A DNA stretch of 64,000 nucleotides from Halalkalibacter oceani (lineage in GTDB: Bacteria; Bacillota; Bacilli; Bacillales; Bacillaceae_D): positions 1 to 64,000 of the forward strand of contig NZ_JAMBOL010000014.1 in the NCBI RefSeq assembly GCF_023715605.1, given 5' to 3'. The notes below the pieces were generated by a model. That model did not search any database and was not told the origin of the DNA. It was given only the letters and a program-made list of their open reading frames with translations. The translations under genes and the position numbers were made by a program. Below, piece after piece: positions 43,432 to 53,310 of this stretch; the first letter of the stretch is position 1, and every line of letters starts with the position of its first letter.

Positions 43432-45471
43432 ATGAGTGATAAACCGAACAAAAAAGATGAACAACTGGAGCAGTTTCGCGTTGAAGATGAGGGCAAAAAG
43501 CTGACGACGAATCAGGGGTTGAAAGTCGCGGAGGATGAATTCTCCCTCAAAGCGGGAGAACGGGGCCCGACATTAATGGAAGATTTTCATTTCCGTGAAA
43601 AAATGACGCACTTTGATCATGAGCGTATTCCGGAACGGATCGTGCACGCCCGTGGTTTTGCGGCTCATGGTGAGTTTCAAGTATATGAATCGATGAGGAA
43701 ATATACGAAGGCGAAATTCCTGCACGATCCAGCGGTGAAGACGCCTGTTTTTGTGCGGTTTTCGACCGTTGCGGGCTCCAAGGGCTCAGCAGAGACGGTC
43801 CGTGACGCGCGCGGGTTCGCGACGAAATTTTATACGGAGGAAGGAAATTATGATTTAGTCGGAAATAATATTCCGGTTTTCTTCATTCAGGATGCGATGA
43901 AATTCCCCGATTTGATTCATGCGGTGAAGCCGGAGCCGCATAATGAGATGCCGCAGGCTGCTTCCGCGCATGATACATTTTGGGATTTTGTCGCCAACAA
44001 TCAAGAGTCGGCCCATATGGTCATGTGGACGATGTCTGACCGCGCCATTCCGCGTAGCTTTCGGATGATGGAAGGGTTTGGCGTGCATACGTTCCGTTTT
44101 GTGAATGAAGAGGGCGAGGCGTTTTTTGTGAAATTCCATTGGAAGCCGGTTCTCGGCACCCATTCTTTAGTATGGGATGAAGCGCAAAAGATTTCAGGGA
44201 AGGACCCGGATTTTCACCGCCGTGATTTGTGGGAGGCGATTGAAAATGGGGATTACCCGGAATATGAGCTGGGCGTCCAAATTGTTGAGGAGAAGGACGA
44301 ATTCTCTTTTGACTTCGACATTCTTGATCCGACGAAAATATGGCCGGAAGAGGACATCCCTGTCAAAATCATCGGGAAGATGACATTGAACCGCAACGTT
44401 GACAATGTCTTTGCGGAAACGGAACAGGTCGCCTTCCATCCAGGTCATGTCGTGCCGGGCATTGATTTTACAAATGACCCGCTGCTACAGGGACGGTTAT
44501 TTTCCTACACAGATACGCAGCTTATTCGCTTAGGCGGGCCGAATTTCCATGAGCTGCCGATCAACCGCCCGGTCTGTCCGTTCCATAACAATCAGCGCGA
44601 TGGCTATGGCAGACAGACGATCAACAAGGGGCAGGTCAGCTATCATAAAAATTCTCTCGCCGGGAACACGCCAGCGCCGGCCAGTGAGGCAGAAGGCGGC
44701 TATGTTCACTATCAGGAAAAGATAGATGGGCGCAAAATCCGGGCTCGCAGCGAAAGCTTTAAGGATCATTTTTCACAGGCGACGTTATTTTGGAACAGCA
44801 TGAGCGAGCCGGAGAAGCAGCATCTTATTGAGGCATTCAGCTTTGAGCTTGGAAAGGTGGAAAGCAAATCCGTTCAACGGCAGGTTGTCGAGATGTTTGC
44901 CAATGTCAGTCTCGATCTGGCAAAAGGGTTTGCTGAAGCGATTGGAGTCGAGGCTCCGAAAGGCGGAGGCTCTTCTGTAACGAAGTCATCACCAGCTTTA
45001 AGCCAGGAAAATACAATAAAAAAGGTCGATACACGTAAAGTTGGTGTTATTATTGATGACGGCTTTAATGGCCAGGATGTAATGGCCGTACTGGACCGCT
45101 TAAAGCAGGAGGGCGCGAAGCCGGAGATTGTCAGTGACCGGCTTGGAAAGAAAACGGGCTCGGACGGCAGCGAGCTGGAAGTGGATCATACATTCTTGAC
45201 CGGGGAGTCCGTGCTGTTCGATGCGCTTTATCTGGTCGGAGGTAACAACGTTGACCGCTCGTTTATTAAGGACGCCTTGTATTTTCTCCATGAAGCGTAT
45301 GATCACTTTAAGCCGATCGGCGCCACCCATCAAGGACTGACATGGGTGAAAGAAGCCGGCATGGAAAACAGCGCGGGTGTTGTCACAGCTGAACAGAACA
45401 TCGAGACATTTACTACGCAGTTTCTCGAAGCAATCGCCGCTCACCGGCATTGGGCTCGGCAAGTAAAGTAA
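43432..45471 (+). CDS. katE: Large-subunit (KatE-type) catalase
   Basis: A 679-aa monofunctional heme catalase. The catalytic histidine H72 is in RIVHARGFAAHG, asparagine N145 in VGNNIPVFFIQDAMKFPD, and the proximal heme tyrosine in RLFSYTDTQLIRLG. After about residue 520 comes the flavodoxin/DJ-1-like C-terminal domain (VGVIIDDGFNGQDVMAVL) found only in large-subunit clade 2 catalases. The frame is open upstream to 43309, but ATG 43432 has AAAGGAGGAG before it and follows the SigB-type promoter. Role: hydrogen peroxide removal in stressed or stationary cells. Monocistronic with a terminator. Confidence 0.96.
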   Translation: MSDKPNKKDEQLEQFRVEDEGKKLTTNQGLKVAEDEFSLKAGERGPTLMEDFHFREKMTHFDHERIPERIVHARGFAAHGEFQVYESMRKYTKAKFLHDPAVKTPVFVRFSTVAGSKGSAETVRDARGFATKFYTEEGNYDLVGNNIPVFFIQDAMKFPDLIHAVKPEPHNEMPQAASAHDTFWDFVANNQESAHMVMWTMSDRAIPRSFRMMEGFGVHTFRFVNEEGEAFFVKFHWKPVLGTHSLVWDEAQKISGKDPDFHRRDLWEAIENGDYPEYELGVQIVEEKDEFSFDFDILDPTKIWPEEDIPVKIIGKMTLNRNVDNVFAETEQVAFHPGHVVPGIDFTNDPLLQGRLFSYTDTQLIRLGGPNFHELPINRPVCPFHNNQRDGYGRQTINKGQVSYHKNSLAGNTPAPASEAEGGYVHYQEKIDGRKIRARSESFKDHFSQATLFWNSMSEPEKQHLIEAFSFELGKVESKSVQRQVVEMFANVSLDLAKGFAEAIGVEAPKGGGSSVTKSSPALSQENTIKKVDTRKVGVIIDDGFNGQDVMAVLDRLKQEGAKPEIVSDRLGKKTGSDGSELEVDHTFLTGESVLFDALYLVGGNNVDRSFIKDALYFLHEAYDHFKPIGATHQGLTWVKEAGMENSAGVVTAEQNIETFTTQFLEAIAAHRHWARQVK

Positions 45472-45477
45472 AACCAG

Positions 45478-45512
45478 AAGGGGGTGGCACATGGGCCCAC
45501 CCTCTTTTTTTG
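45478..45512 (+). terminator. Terminator of katE
   Basis: GGGGGTGG / CCCACCCTC stem followed by TTTTTTT. Confidence 0.9.
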
Positions 45513-45711
45513 TCTGTCATCCTCTTTGGTAGGTGCATCACGCTTAAAATCGCGGTAAGAAATTAGCATACATGTCCGAATCATGCATAATTTTGTCACG
45601 AAATATAGCTTACTTTTTCTTATCAGATCAACTATACTTAAGTTAGAGAATAGATCTGGCTCAATTCGGAATCCATTCTTTATTCAAATTTTCGAAGAGA
45701 GTAGGTCGTCT

Positions 45712-46734
45712 ATGAATAACCAAAAAAAAGCGAAAGAAAATCTTAGAAAGAATATCGTACCGTTTGAAAAATCCAATACGAAAGCTAGCGTATTGCAATT
45801 GATAAATACGATGGTGCCCTTTGTGGTGCTGTGGTTTTTGGCTTACTTATCCCTCTCCGTTTCTTACTGGCTCACATTGGCCATAGCGATCCCGACTGCA
45901 GGCTTGCTTGTCAGAATTTTTATTATCTTCCATGATTGCTGTCACCAATCCTTTTTCTCCAACCGTAAAGCAAATACGATTGTCGGAACGATAACCGGCA
46001 TTTTAACGTTTACTCCGTTTCATCAATGGCGTTATACGCATAATGTTCACCACGCGACGAACGGAAAGCTCGATAACCGCGGTGTCGGTGATGTCTGGAC
46101 GATGACGGTGGAGGAATATGTAGCGGCTTCCCGTCTGAAGAAGCTGATGTATCGCCTTTATCGCAATCCGGTTTGCATGTTTGGCATCGGGCCATTTTAT
46201 ATTTTCCTGATTGATTACCGGTTTAACCGTCCGGGCGCGCGGATGAAGGAACGTCTTAACACGTATTTAACGAATAGTGGCATTGCGGCGATCATTGTCG
46301 GCCTGTCCTTTTTAATCGGCTGGCAACAATTTTTGCTCGTGCACGGTCCGATCTTTTTCTTTTCGGCTGCTGCCGGCATTTGGTTATTTTATGTCCAGCA
46401 TCAGTTCGAGGACTCCTATTTTGAACGTAATGACAAATGGGATTATATTAGAGCGGCTGTACACGGGAGTTCGTTTTACGAACTGCCGCACGTCCTCCGC
46501 TGGATGACGGGCAATATTGGCTACCACCATGTGCATCATCTCAGCCCGAAGCTGCCGAACTATCATTTGCAAAAAGTGCATACGAACAATCCTGATTTGC
46601 AGAAGGTGACGACGATTAATTTGCTGACGAGTCTCAGATCGTTGCGGCACCGTTTGTGGGATGAAGAGAACCGAACATTTGTCAGCTTCGGCGAATTAAA
46701 AAGACGAGAACGGGCAAAGAAAAAAGCGAGCTGA
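45712..46734 (+). CDS. des: Membrane fatty acid desaturase
   Basis: A 340-aa di-iron acyl-lipid desaturase. Three histidine boxes bind the iron pair: HDCCH (74-78), HNVHH (110-114) and HHVHH near residue 270. Four to six hydrophobic helices surround them. It is of the B. subtilis Des type, which introduces a double bond into membrane phospholipid acyl chains at low temperature. The ATG at 45712 starts the conserved sequence (MNNQKKAKENLRKNIVPFEK); the longer frame from 45583 has no homologous content. The ribosome site (GAGAGTAGG) is mediocre. No desKR two-component pair is adjacent. Confidence 0.9.
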   Translation: MNNQKKAKENLRKNIVPFEKSNTKASVLQLINTMVPFVVLWFLAYLSLSVSYWLTLAIAIPTAGLLVRIFIIFHDCCHQSFFSNRKANTIVGTITGILTFTPFHQWRYTHNVHHATNGKLDNRGVGDVWTMTVEEYVAASRLKKLMYRLYRNPVCMFGIGPFYIFLIDYRFNRPGARMKERLNTYLTNSGIAAIIVGLSFLIGWQQFLLVHGPIFFFSAAAGIWLFYVQHQFEDSYFERNDKWDYIRAAVHGSSFYELPHVLRWMTGNIGYHHVHHLSPKLPNYHLQKVHTNNPDLQKVTTINLLTSLRSLRHRLWDEENRTFVSFGELKRRERAKKKAS

Positions 46735-46761
46735 TTTGATTTTGTAAAGATGGAAGTCAAG

Positions 46762-46805
46762 GAGCCTGAGACAAAGGTTGGTGCCTTCGTTCTCAGGCTT
46801 TGTTT
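46762..46805 (+). terminator. Terminator of des
   Basis: AGCCTGAGA(CA)AAGG / CCTT(CGT)TCTCAGGCT stem followed by TTGTTTT. Confidence 0.75.
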
Positions 46806-46847
46806 TCGCTTTTCGAGGGAAGCAATCTTGCCGGAGGAGGATGCCTT

Positions 46848-47255
46848 ATGGAAGGGAAGCGATTATTTTTTGATTCTGTGCTCACATCCTTTGTCGTAAG
46901 TGTTATTGTTTCGATTTCGGTTAAGATCATTGTCGCTTATGAATTGAAGCGCAACCCAATAGGATTTGATTTTGAATGGCTGATGGTCTTTACCGCATTT
47001 GCGGTATGCTTTTTTGGCCTCTCAGTGTTTGCCGCACCTCTTTACTACTTTATTAGAAAATTACCGCTCCACCCTTTTTTAAAGATCGCCGTTTTTAATA
47101 GTGTTGGCATTCTGTTTGTTTCGGTCAGCTTTTTTAACGCCAAGATGACCGGGGACGTCATTTTCCTGCCTTTTTTAGCTGCGATCCCTTTGTTTACGCT
47201 GATGTCCGAATGGGTGGGGCGTTTTGCCGGAGTAAGCTGTTCCGGTCAGGCTTAA
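46848..47255 (+). CDS. Four-helix membrane protein of unknown function
   Basis: A 135-aa protein with four hydrophobic segments (about 8-30, 41-65, 77-95, 103-125). ATG 46848 follows GGAGGAGG closely, so I prefer it to the earlier in-frame ATG at 46800, which lies in the des terminator. No family recognised. Downstream lies a small hairpin (GGAGCATGAG region) and a dispersed repeat. Confidence 0.65.
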   Translation: MEGKRLFFDSVLTSFVVSVIVSISVKIIVAYELKRNPIGFDFEWLMVFTAFAVCFFGLSVFAAPLYYFIRKLPLHPFLKIAVFNSVGILFVSVSFFNAKMTGDVIFLPFLAAIPLFTLMSEWVGRFAGVSCSGQA

Positions 47256-47300
47256 TAAGGAGCATGAGAACAATTTCTTTGCTCCTTTTTTAAAAGACTT

Positions 47301-47351
47301 GGCTTCGCGCGTTACACGTCAGTTTGAAAGAACCCCACTTTTAGACTGACT
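47301..47351. repeat. Copy 1 of a 51-bp dispersed hairpin repeat
   Basis: Begins GGCTTCGCGCGTTACACGTC and contains a 13-bp stem around the loop AACCCCA. The second copy lies at 49,869-49,919, in the urease operon. The differences between copies in the stem are compensatory. Confidence 0.8.
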
Positions 47352-47420
47352 CAAAAGATTGTCAAAAAAGGTGGCAGTAGCTTCGTTCTGCGCAAAGTTC
47401 ATCCCGAAGAAACCTGCTTC

Positions 47421-47464
47421 GAGCTTAAGAAAAAAGATAAAAGCAAACCTTTTTTCTCAAGCTC
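47421..47464. terminator. Terminator hairpin after the hydrolase gene
   Basis: GAGCTT(A)AGAAAAAAG / CTTTTTTCT(C)AAGCTC stem abutting the stop codon of the minus-strand hydrolase gene. Confidence 0.75.
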
Positions 47465-48267
47465 TATAAAACCCGTTTGAAGAATGCTTTTACCGGATCG
47501 AGCAGCTTGAATGGCTCGTGCCCTGCTCCGGGGACTTCGACATATTCGACTTCGATCGAGTGGGCTTCGTAGTTGTCACGCAGAGATTGCAGGCGTTCGA
47601 TGCGGGTGTGGCCGATTTGGCTTGTGTCAAGCGTCGCTGTCGGATCGGAGAGCGGTTTGGCGCTGCCGTGGTCTTCGCTGCCGATCACGAGCTGGACCGG
47701 TACTTGTTTTAATTGAGCGAAATTAATTGCCTGACCGAAGCGCGCTTCGAAATCCTGGATGCCGGCATACCACACTTTTGACTCGTCCAAGTACGTCAGG
47801 CGGCCGGGGGCGCCGATTGAGAGGCCGAGCAGCCTATCGGGATGGAGATAATAGAAACGGTGAACGAACTGACCGCCGCCTGAGAAGCCGTGGAGGAGAA
47901 ATTTGTCCTTGGCGATCGAATATTTGGAAGCGATTTCATCGATCATCGCCAATAGGACGTGATCGAAGCGGATGTCATGAAAGGCGATGAATTTATAATT
48001 GTCGGTATCATCTGGTTCAATAATGCCAGATGGGAAGAGGGGTGCCAAAATAATGGTATCGGTTTCTTCGGCGAAGTCTTTAAAAGAGCCTCTGAATTTT
48101 TGCGCGGCGCGCTCATCGCCGTGAACGATAACAGCTAATGAATAGGTTGTGCCTTCCTCGCGTTTTGGGATATAGGCATAGTAGGAAAAACGCTGGTCGT
48201 ATTGACAGGCAAAAAGACTAACAGAGCCATACTTGTTACTGTAGACAGGTGTCGTTTGTTTACTCAT
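47464..48267 (-). CDS. Alpha/beta hydrolase (esterase-like)
   Basis: A 267-aa hydrolase with the nucleophile elbow GFSGGG (S129), a probable oxyanion region VIVHGDERAA (47-56), an acid in IGSEDHGSA and the histidine in PGAGHEPFK. The fold resembles feruloyl/polyhydroxybutyrate-depolymerase-like esterases without a signal peptide. GGGGAC precedes the ATG. It is transcribed with the same polarity as the urease operon, but a 96-base gap and no shared function argue against real coupling. Substrate unknown. Confidence 0.83.
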   Translation of the reverse strand: MSKQTTPVYSNKYGSVSLFACQYDQRFSYYAYIPKREEGTTYSLAVIVHGDERAAQKFRGSFKDFAEETDTIILAPLFPSGIIEPDDTDNYKFIAFHDIRFDHVLLAMIDEIASKYSIAKDKFLLHGFSGGGQFVHRFYYLHPDRLLGLSIGAPGRLTYLDESKVWYAGIQDFEARFGQAINFAQLKQVPVQLVIGSEDHGSAKPLSDPTATLDTSQIGHTRIERLQSLRDNYEAHSIEVEYVEVPGAGHEPFKLLDPVKAFFKRVL

Positions 48268-48363
48268 TGAAAAGTCCCCTTCACATTAGTGATTTTGAAA
48301 AGAATAAGTGCTTCACCACTTATTTTATCACTATACGCAAAGGGGATGGATGTCTTTTGTCGA

Positions 48364-49164
48364 TTATAATGTGCTAATGTGCTGAAAAAAGCTTTTCATA
48401 TGTGCTTTTAGTAAGCAAAGATCGCGGCTTAGCCAGCGGGCATGAAAGCCGACCGGATCAAGCGATGTCACCGCAAAGCGGCAATCTTGATCAATCGGAC
48501 AGGCTTCCTGCAGCTCGGCTGCGGATTCACCAAAGTCCGGGGAAAAGAACCAGGCGCTCCCGTAATAATAGTCATCGAGCATGCCGAGCTGGGGCGTAGC
48601 GTCCGGTTGGAAGCGGAGCCGGTCGTAGGCGATTTGCCGGCCTTCGTACGCAACCGACAGCTTTAAATCGAGTGACTCATACTGGAAGCTTTCGGCATGC
48701 TCCAGCCGACCAGGTGATAAAATTTCGGCAAAATAGCAGGTGGAGCTGGAATCAAGCGCGATCTCGATCGTTTGCACGAAACGCGAGCCGGCAAACGGGA
48801 TCGTCGTTTCCGGATGCCAGTAAAGGCTGCTCTCTTCGCTAATATCAAAGCTCAGACTTTGCTTGCTTACTTCTCCATCCAGCCGGGCCGGGTAAATCTT
48901 TGTGGATGACTGCTGGATCAGATGAACCTTGGCGGCGGCAGAGGCCGAGATCGTCATCCGGTTCTCGTCGCCGCTCGCGATCCCGCCCGATGTATCGACC
49001 AAATAAACAGTCGCAGCTCCATCATCATCCGGGTAAAGAGCGCGGCTCGCTTTCAGCGGCGGCAGCTGATAGCAGCTCATCATTCTCGTTTTGCCGCGAT
49101 GATGGGCGAAGCTGAGGTCAAGCCGGCCTTGCAGTGTCTGGAAGGCGGCAGCGGCGTGGCTCAT
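48364..49164 (-). CDS. ureD: Urease accessory protein UreD (UreH)
   Basis: A 266-aa chaperone that, with UreF and UreG, delivers nickel to apo-urease. [20 protein letters not shown] (split at 51-70) and [15 protein letters not shown] are the UreD signatures. Last gene of the operon. Its start overlaps the ureG stop by 4 bases, so it is translationally coupled. Length is typical. Confidence 0.95.
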   Translation of the reverse strand: MSHAAAAFQTLQGRLDLSFAHHRGKTRMMSCYQLPPLKASRALYPDDDGAATVYLVDTSGGIASGDENRMTISASAAAKVHLIQQSSTKIYPARLDGEVSKQSLSFDISEESSLYWHPETTIPFAGSRFVQTIEIALDSSSTCYFAEILSPGRLEHAESFQYESLDLKLSVAYEGRQIAYDRLRFQPDATPQLGMLDDYYYGSAWFFSPDFGESAAELQEACPIDQDCRFAVTSLDPVGFHARWLSRDLCLLKAHMKSFFQHISTL

Positions 49165-49790
49165 GTATTAGCCGGCTCCTCGGCAAAGTCCTCCAGCAGC
49201 AGTTGCGATTGTATCCATTTGATGATCTCATCAATGCCAATATCCTTTTTTTGATTGGCAAATACGAAAGGACGCTCGCCTCTTGCCCGGCTCGTATCTG
49301 ATTTCATTAAGTCGAGGTCGACATCGACGTAAGGTGCCAGGTCGATTTTGTTAATGACAAGCAAGTCGGAACGAGTGACGCCAGGCCCGCCTTTGCGGGG
49401 AATATCCTGCCCTTCGGCGACGTCGATCACGTAAATAAAGCCGTCGACGAGCTCGGGACTGAATGTCGCTGAGAGATTATCGCCACCGCTCTCGACAAAA
49501 ATGATATCGAGGCTGGAAAAGCGTTGCTTTAATTCATGGATCGCCTCAAAATTCATCGAAGCATCTTCTCTAATAGCGGTATGCGGGCAGCCACCGGTTT
49601 CAACACCGATAATGCGGTCGGCTTCAAGTACTCCATGTGTCGTTAAAAACTGGGCATCCTCTTTCGTATAAATATCATTTGTAATGACGGCCAGCTCGTA
49701 TGTCTCATGCAGCTTGCGCGTCAATCGTTCGACCAACGATGTTTTCCCTGAGCCGACCGGACCGCCGATTCCAATTCGTACGGGCTTCAT
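49161..49790 (-). CDS. ureG: Urease accessory GTPase UreG
   Basis: A 209-aa SIMIBI-class GTPase that powers nickel insertion. P-loop GPVGSGKT (10-17), the metal-binding Cys-Pro-His of [13 protein letters not shown], and the switch [15 protein letters not shown] are intact, with NKIDLAPYV as the G4-type motif. AAGGAGATGAT precedes the ATG. It is separated from ureF by about 190 bases of dispersed hairpin repeats, unusual for this operon. Confidence 0.96.
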   Translation of the reverse strand: MKPVRIGIGGPVGSGKTSLVERLTRKLHETYELAVITNDIYTKEDAQFLTTHGVLEADRIIGVETGGCPHTAIREDASMNFEAIHELKQRFSSLDIIFVESGGDNLSATFSPELVDGFIYVIDVAEGQDIPRKGGPGVTRSDLLVINKIDLAPYVDVDLDLMKSDTSRARGERPFVFANQKKDIGIDEIIKWIQSQLLLEDFAEEPANT

Positions 49791-49807
49791 CCTATCATCT
49801 CCTTTTT

Positions 49808-49982
49808 GAAAAGCCGCCTGTGGCGCTTTTTATGATCAAAATTTTCGGGTTACTCGTGGAAGGGCGTCGGCTTCGCTCGTTACACGTCTATCTGAAAGAA
49901 CCCCACTTTCAGATAGACTTATAGAAATGGTAACGGCGCCGCCCGACGCTTCTAAGAAAAGTCGCCTGTGGCGCTTTTCTTA
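49808..49982. repeat. Composite dispersed repeat within the urease operon
   Basis: Fills the ureF-ureG gap. It contains a GAAAAGCCGCCTGTGGCGCT hairpin (49808-49832), the second copy of the 51-bp hairpin (49869-49919, a perfect 13-bp stem), and a second TAAGAAAAGTCGCC / GGCGCTTTTCTTA hairpin (49953-49982). The last three bases of the final hairpin form the ureF stop codon. Confidence 0.75.
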
Positions 49983-50666
49983 GGAAATAAATAAGCGTGA
50001 GAATAAAAATTCATGCTCCATTGAGGCGAGTTCAATTCCGATTGCCTGGTTGGAGACATCGTCAAGCGTGCGGGCCAATACTTGGGTCGTGACCTGTTCA
50101 CAGTCGGGCAAAATTGCGTGGATCGCCTGAACGCCGGTTGTTTGCCCAAGTGGGACGGCACGGACAGCATTATGGATCAGGTTGGCGACCGAGGAATAAA
50201 GAAAGCTGCAAATCGTTACCGCTAACGGCATTCCTTCGGTATATGCATAGAGCGTATAAGAGAGCGCATGGTGCCCATGGGTTCGTTTTTCTTTGATGTC
50301 CTCTCTCCATTGTGGAAGCAGTGGAGAAGAGGAGAGGGGGCAGACCGTTTCAAGAAACTGACGCCCCATTTTGGTGCTGCCGATCCGTGATTCCTTTGCC
50401 AGCTTTTGTGCGTGACAGAACGAATCTAGCTCGTAAAGAGTCGTCAGACCTGGGACTGCGGCAAGGCTTTGCCAAGCTTCCTTCACAAAGATCGCGTCGC
50501 CTGTGCCGAGATTGCCGTGAAGGTAGCTGCGGCAATACGTGAGCAGCGTCTCTTTGTCGTGGATCTTTCCTTGCTGAATATAGGTTTCCATCCCAAAGGA
50601 ATGGGTGTATGAACCGATCGGAAAAGCGGAATCATGAATGTGCATGAGCTGCAGAAGCTGATTCAT
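49980..50666 (-). CDS. ureF: Urease accessory protein UreF
   Basis: A 228-aa nickel-delivery chaperone and GTPase-activating partner of UreG. Begins [20 protein letters not shown], then [13 protein letters not shown], the diagnostic UreF N-terminus. The open frame extends upstream to 50738 but the family start is the ATG at 50666, within the end of ureE (35-base overlap). Its TAA lies in a dispersed hairpin, so the C-terminal end (FSRLFIS) may have been set by repeat insertion. Confidence 0.93.
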   Translation of the reverse strand: MNQLLQLMHIHDSAFPIGSYTHSFGMETYIQQGKIHDKETLLTYCRSYLHGNLGTGDAIFVKEAWQSLAAVPGLTTLYELDSFCHAQKLAKESRIGSTKMGRQFLETVCPLSSSPLLPQWREDIKEKRTHGHHALSYTLYAYTEGMPLAVTICSFLYSSVANLIHNAVRAVPLGQTTGVQAIHAILPDCEQVTTQVLARTLDDVSNQAIGIELASMEHEFLFSRLFIS

Positions 50667-51114
50667 CTGGATCGTGATGGTGGTGTCCTTTGTATTTGAA
50701 AGGCTCGTTAAATCGTTTCTCTGCTTCGACATAGGCAACCCCCGTTTCGCGAAAGATCACTTCAAGTGTCTGGTCGTAGCGGACGATAATCTCATCGTCT
50801 TCGATAATACAAGGGGTGTGGCGGTTGCCAAGCTCAAAGGCGACCTTTCCCATCTCGGTAAGCGTGGCAGGCTTAATGACGTAAGCCGGCTCAAGCTTCG
50901 TCCGGATGGCGATCGTTGAAGTATCGTTATGGAAAAGCACGTCGCCATAGCGCAAGCCCTGCTCATCGAGGACGATCGCCACCTCGCGGCCAGTTGTTGT
51001 CGTTTTGCGCAGGATTCGCTTGTTCAGTTCCTCCCAATCGAGCTCAATCCATTCGACCTTCTCTTTGTCATGCTGCATATCTTCAAGGTTGCCAATCACT
51101 TTTGTCATTCGCAT
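50632..51114 (-). CDS. ureE: Urease accessory nickel metallochaperone UreE
   Basis: A 160-aa nickel carrier. The N-terminal peptide-binding domain and the C-terminal metal-binding domain ([19 protein letters not shown]) are clear, and the tail is histidine rich (HHHHDPDES ... AHAHS), as in nickel-storing UreE. GAGGAGG lies upstream of the ATG. It lies 23 bases after ureC and overlaps ureF. Confidence 0.95.
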   Translation of the reverse strand: MRMTKVIGNLEDMQHDKEKVEWIELDWEELNKRILRKTTTTGREVAIVLDEQGLRYGDVLFHNDTSTIAIRTKLEPAYVIKPATLTEMGKVAFELGNRHTPCIIEDDEIIVRYDQTLEVIFRETGVAYVEAEKRFNEPFKYKGHHHHDPDESASAAHAHS

Positions 51115-51137
51115 CGTTGCTCGCCTCCTCGATAAAA

Positions 51138-52853
51138 TTAAAATAAGAAATAACGCTGAGCCATCGCCACTGTTTCAAACGGCTCGCATGTGACTAGTTT
51201 GCCATCAACCTTAACCTCATACGTTTCCGGATTGACCTCAATATCCGGCGTCGCGTCGTTCAGCTTCATGTCCGCTTTTGCCAGGTTACGGCAGCCATGG
51301 GCGACGGCAATCTTCTTTTGCAGCCCAAGCTGTTTATGGACACCTTGGTCGTAGGCCGCTTGTGACAGGAACGTCAGGCTTGTCGCCTGGACGGCTTTGC
51401 CGAAGCTGGCGAACATCGGCCGCTGCATCACCGGCTGCGGCGTCGGAATCGAAGCGTTCGGATCTCCCATCTGGGCGTGGGCAATCATTCCGCCTTTAAG
51501 CGTCAGTTCAGGTTTGACCCCAAAGAAGCGCGGGTCCCACAGGACAAGGTCGGCGAGCTTTCCGACTTCAATAGAGCCAACCTCATGGGCAATGCCGTGC
51601 GTAATCGCCGGATTGATCGTGTATTTCGCGATATAGCGCTTAATGCGGAAATTATCATGGTCATAAGGGGCATCCTCTTCAAGCGGCCCGAACTGTTTTT
51701 TCATCTTATCGGCCGTCTGCCATGTTCTCAGAACAACTTCGCCGACTCTGCCCATCGCCTGGGAGTCGGAGGAAATCATGCTAATAATCCCAAGATCGTG
51801 AAACACATCCTCGGCTGCGATCGTTTCCGGCCGAATCCGCGAATCGGCAAAAGCGACATCTTCTGGCACACGAGGATCAAGATGATGACAGACCATCAGC
51901 ATATCGAGATGTTCATCGATCGTGTTGATCGTAAATGGCCGCGTTGGATTCGTTGAGGACGGCAGAATATTGGCCAGGCCGGCAATTTTAATAATATCGG
52001 GGGCATGTCCGCCACCGGCTCCTTCGGTATGATACGTATGAATTACCCGATCGCCGATTGCCGCCACGGTTTCCTCCAAGAAGCCGGCTTCATTTAATGT
52101 ATCGGTATGGATGGCGACCTGTACGTCCATCTCATCAGCAACATCGAGACAGGTGCGGATCGTCGCCGGGGTCGTCCCCCAATCCTCATGAAGCTTCAGG
52201 CCGATTGCTCCGGCTGCAATCTGTTCGCGCAACGGAGCGTGGCTGGCGCTGTTGCCCTTGCCGAGAAAGCCGATGTTAACCGGGAAGGCTTCGGCAGCTT
52301 CTAGCATCCGGTGAATATTCCAGCTTCCGGGTGTGCAGGTCGTTGCCTTCGTGCCGGTAGCTGGACCTGTTCCGCCGCCGAGCATCGTTGTTACCCCGGA
52401 GGAAATCGCCGTCTCGATTTGCTGCGGGCTGATGAAATGGATATGAGCGTCAATTCCGCCAGCTGTGACGATCAAGCCTTCCGCGGCAATCGCTTCGGTG
52501 CTGGCGCCGACGATCATATTGTCAGCGACGCCATCCATCACAGTCGGGTTTCCGCCTTTGCCGATGCCGACGATCCGTCCATCTTTAATTCCGATATCCG
52601 CTTTAATAATTCCGGTATAGTCGACGATGGTCGCGTTTGTAATAATCAGATCAAGCACGCCGTCATCGCGAGAATGGATGCCGCTTTGCCCCATCCCATC
52701 GCGCAGCACTTTGCCGCCGCCGAATTTGCATTCATCGCCATAAACGGTAAAGTCCTGCTCGATTTCAAGCCAAAGCTCCGTATCGGCGAGCCTGACTTTG
52801 TCACCGGTCGTCGGGCCGTACAGGCTTGCATATTGTGGACGTGTCAGTTTCAA
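51138..52853 (-). CDS. ureC: Urease alpha subunit
   Basis: The 571-aa catalytic subunit that hydrolyses urea to ammonia and carbamate. Nickel ligands are H137 and H139 (DAHIHF), the carbamylated lysine K220 (GLKLHEDWG), H249, H275 ([10 protein letters not shown]) and D363 (SSDSQAMGR). The mobile flap has C322 and H323 (MVCHHLD). All are intact, so the enzyme should be active. Start overlaps ureB by 4 bases. Confidence 0.98.
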   Translation of the reverse strand: MKLTRPQYASLYGPTTGDKVRLADTELWLEIEQDFTVYGDECKFGGGKVLRDGMGQSGIHSRDDGVLDLIITNATIVDYTGIIKADIGIKDGRIVGIGKGGNPTVMDGVADNMIVGASTEAIAAEGLIVTAGGIDAHIHFISPQQIETAISSGVTTMLGGGTGPATGTKATTCTPGSWNIHRMLEAAEAFPVNIGFLGKGNSASHAPLREQIAAGAIGLKLHEDWGTTPATIRTCLDVADEMDVQVAIHTDTLNEAGFLEETVAAIGDRVIHTYHTEGAGGGHAPDIIKIAGLANILPSSTNPTRPFTINTIDEHLDMLMVCHHLDPRVPEDVAFADSRIRPETIAAEDVFHDLGIISMISSDSQAMGRVGEVVLRTWQTADKMKKQFGPLEEDAPYDHDNFRIKRYIAKYTINPAITHGIAHEVGSIEVGKLADLVLWDPRFFGVKPELTLKGGMIAHAQMGDPNASIPTPQPVMQRPMFASFGKAVQATSLTFLSQAAYDQGVHKQLGLQKKIAVAHGCRNLAKADMKLNDATPDIEVNPETYEVKVDGKLVTCEPFETVAMAQRYFLF

Positions 52854-53221
52854 GTTGTTTCGCCTCCTTGCCGGGCAAATGCGTCAATCTTTTTCAAAAA
52901 AGCCGTTTCTTCTGTTGCGAGACTTCCTTCTGTTAATTGGTTTAAGCCATAAATTTCCTTTAAACCGCCGAACTCAACGAGCTCAATGATTTTTTCCTCG
53001 CCCGGCTCAAAGCGAACGGCCGTACCCGCGGCAATGTCAAGACGCATGCCATAAGCGGCTTTGCGATCAAAGACGAGCTCGCGATTAACCTCGGCAAAGT
53101 GATAGTGGGAGCCGATTTGAACGGGTCGGTCTCCACTATTGGCGACGCGTATCGAGATTGTTTTTCTTCCTTCATTTAATTCAATCGAACCTTTCGCAGT
53201 CCGAATTTCTCCTGGTATCAA
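52850..53221 (-). CDS. ureB: Urease beta subunit
   Basis: A small structural subunit of urease, 123 aa. Starts at TTG 53221 (reading [18 protein letters not shown]), with GGGAGGG just upstream, the position homologues use. The frame also runs to a TTG at 53254 without a better site. [14 protein letters not shown] and [18 protein letters not shown] are family signatures. Its stop overlaps the ureC start. Confidence 0.95.
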   Translation of the reverse strand: MIPGEIRTAKGSIELNEGRKTISIRVANSGDRPVQIGSHYHFAEVNRELVFDRKAAYGMRLDIAAGTAVRFEPGEEKIIELVEFGGLKEIYGLNQLTEGSLATEETAFLKKIDAFARQGGETT

Positions 53222-53310
53222 GGCAATCCCTCCCATTGTATGAGCTTTAGACAAAAGGGTAGGCTTTTTCCCTTTGCTCTTCCTCTTAACGTCAACTTCT
53301 GTCCCAGCCG

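Noticed and set aside
47511-47990. Plus-strand frames antisense to the esterase gene and similar frames opposite the urease genes
   Set aside because: They arise from GC-rich codon bias on the opposite strand; no starts or domains support them.
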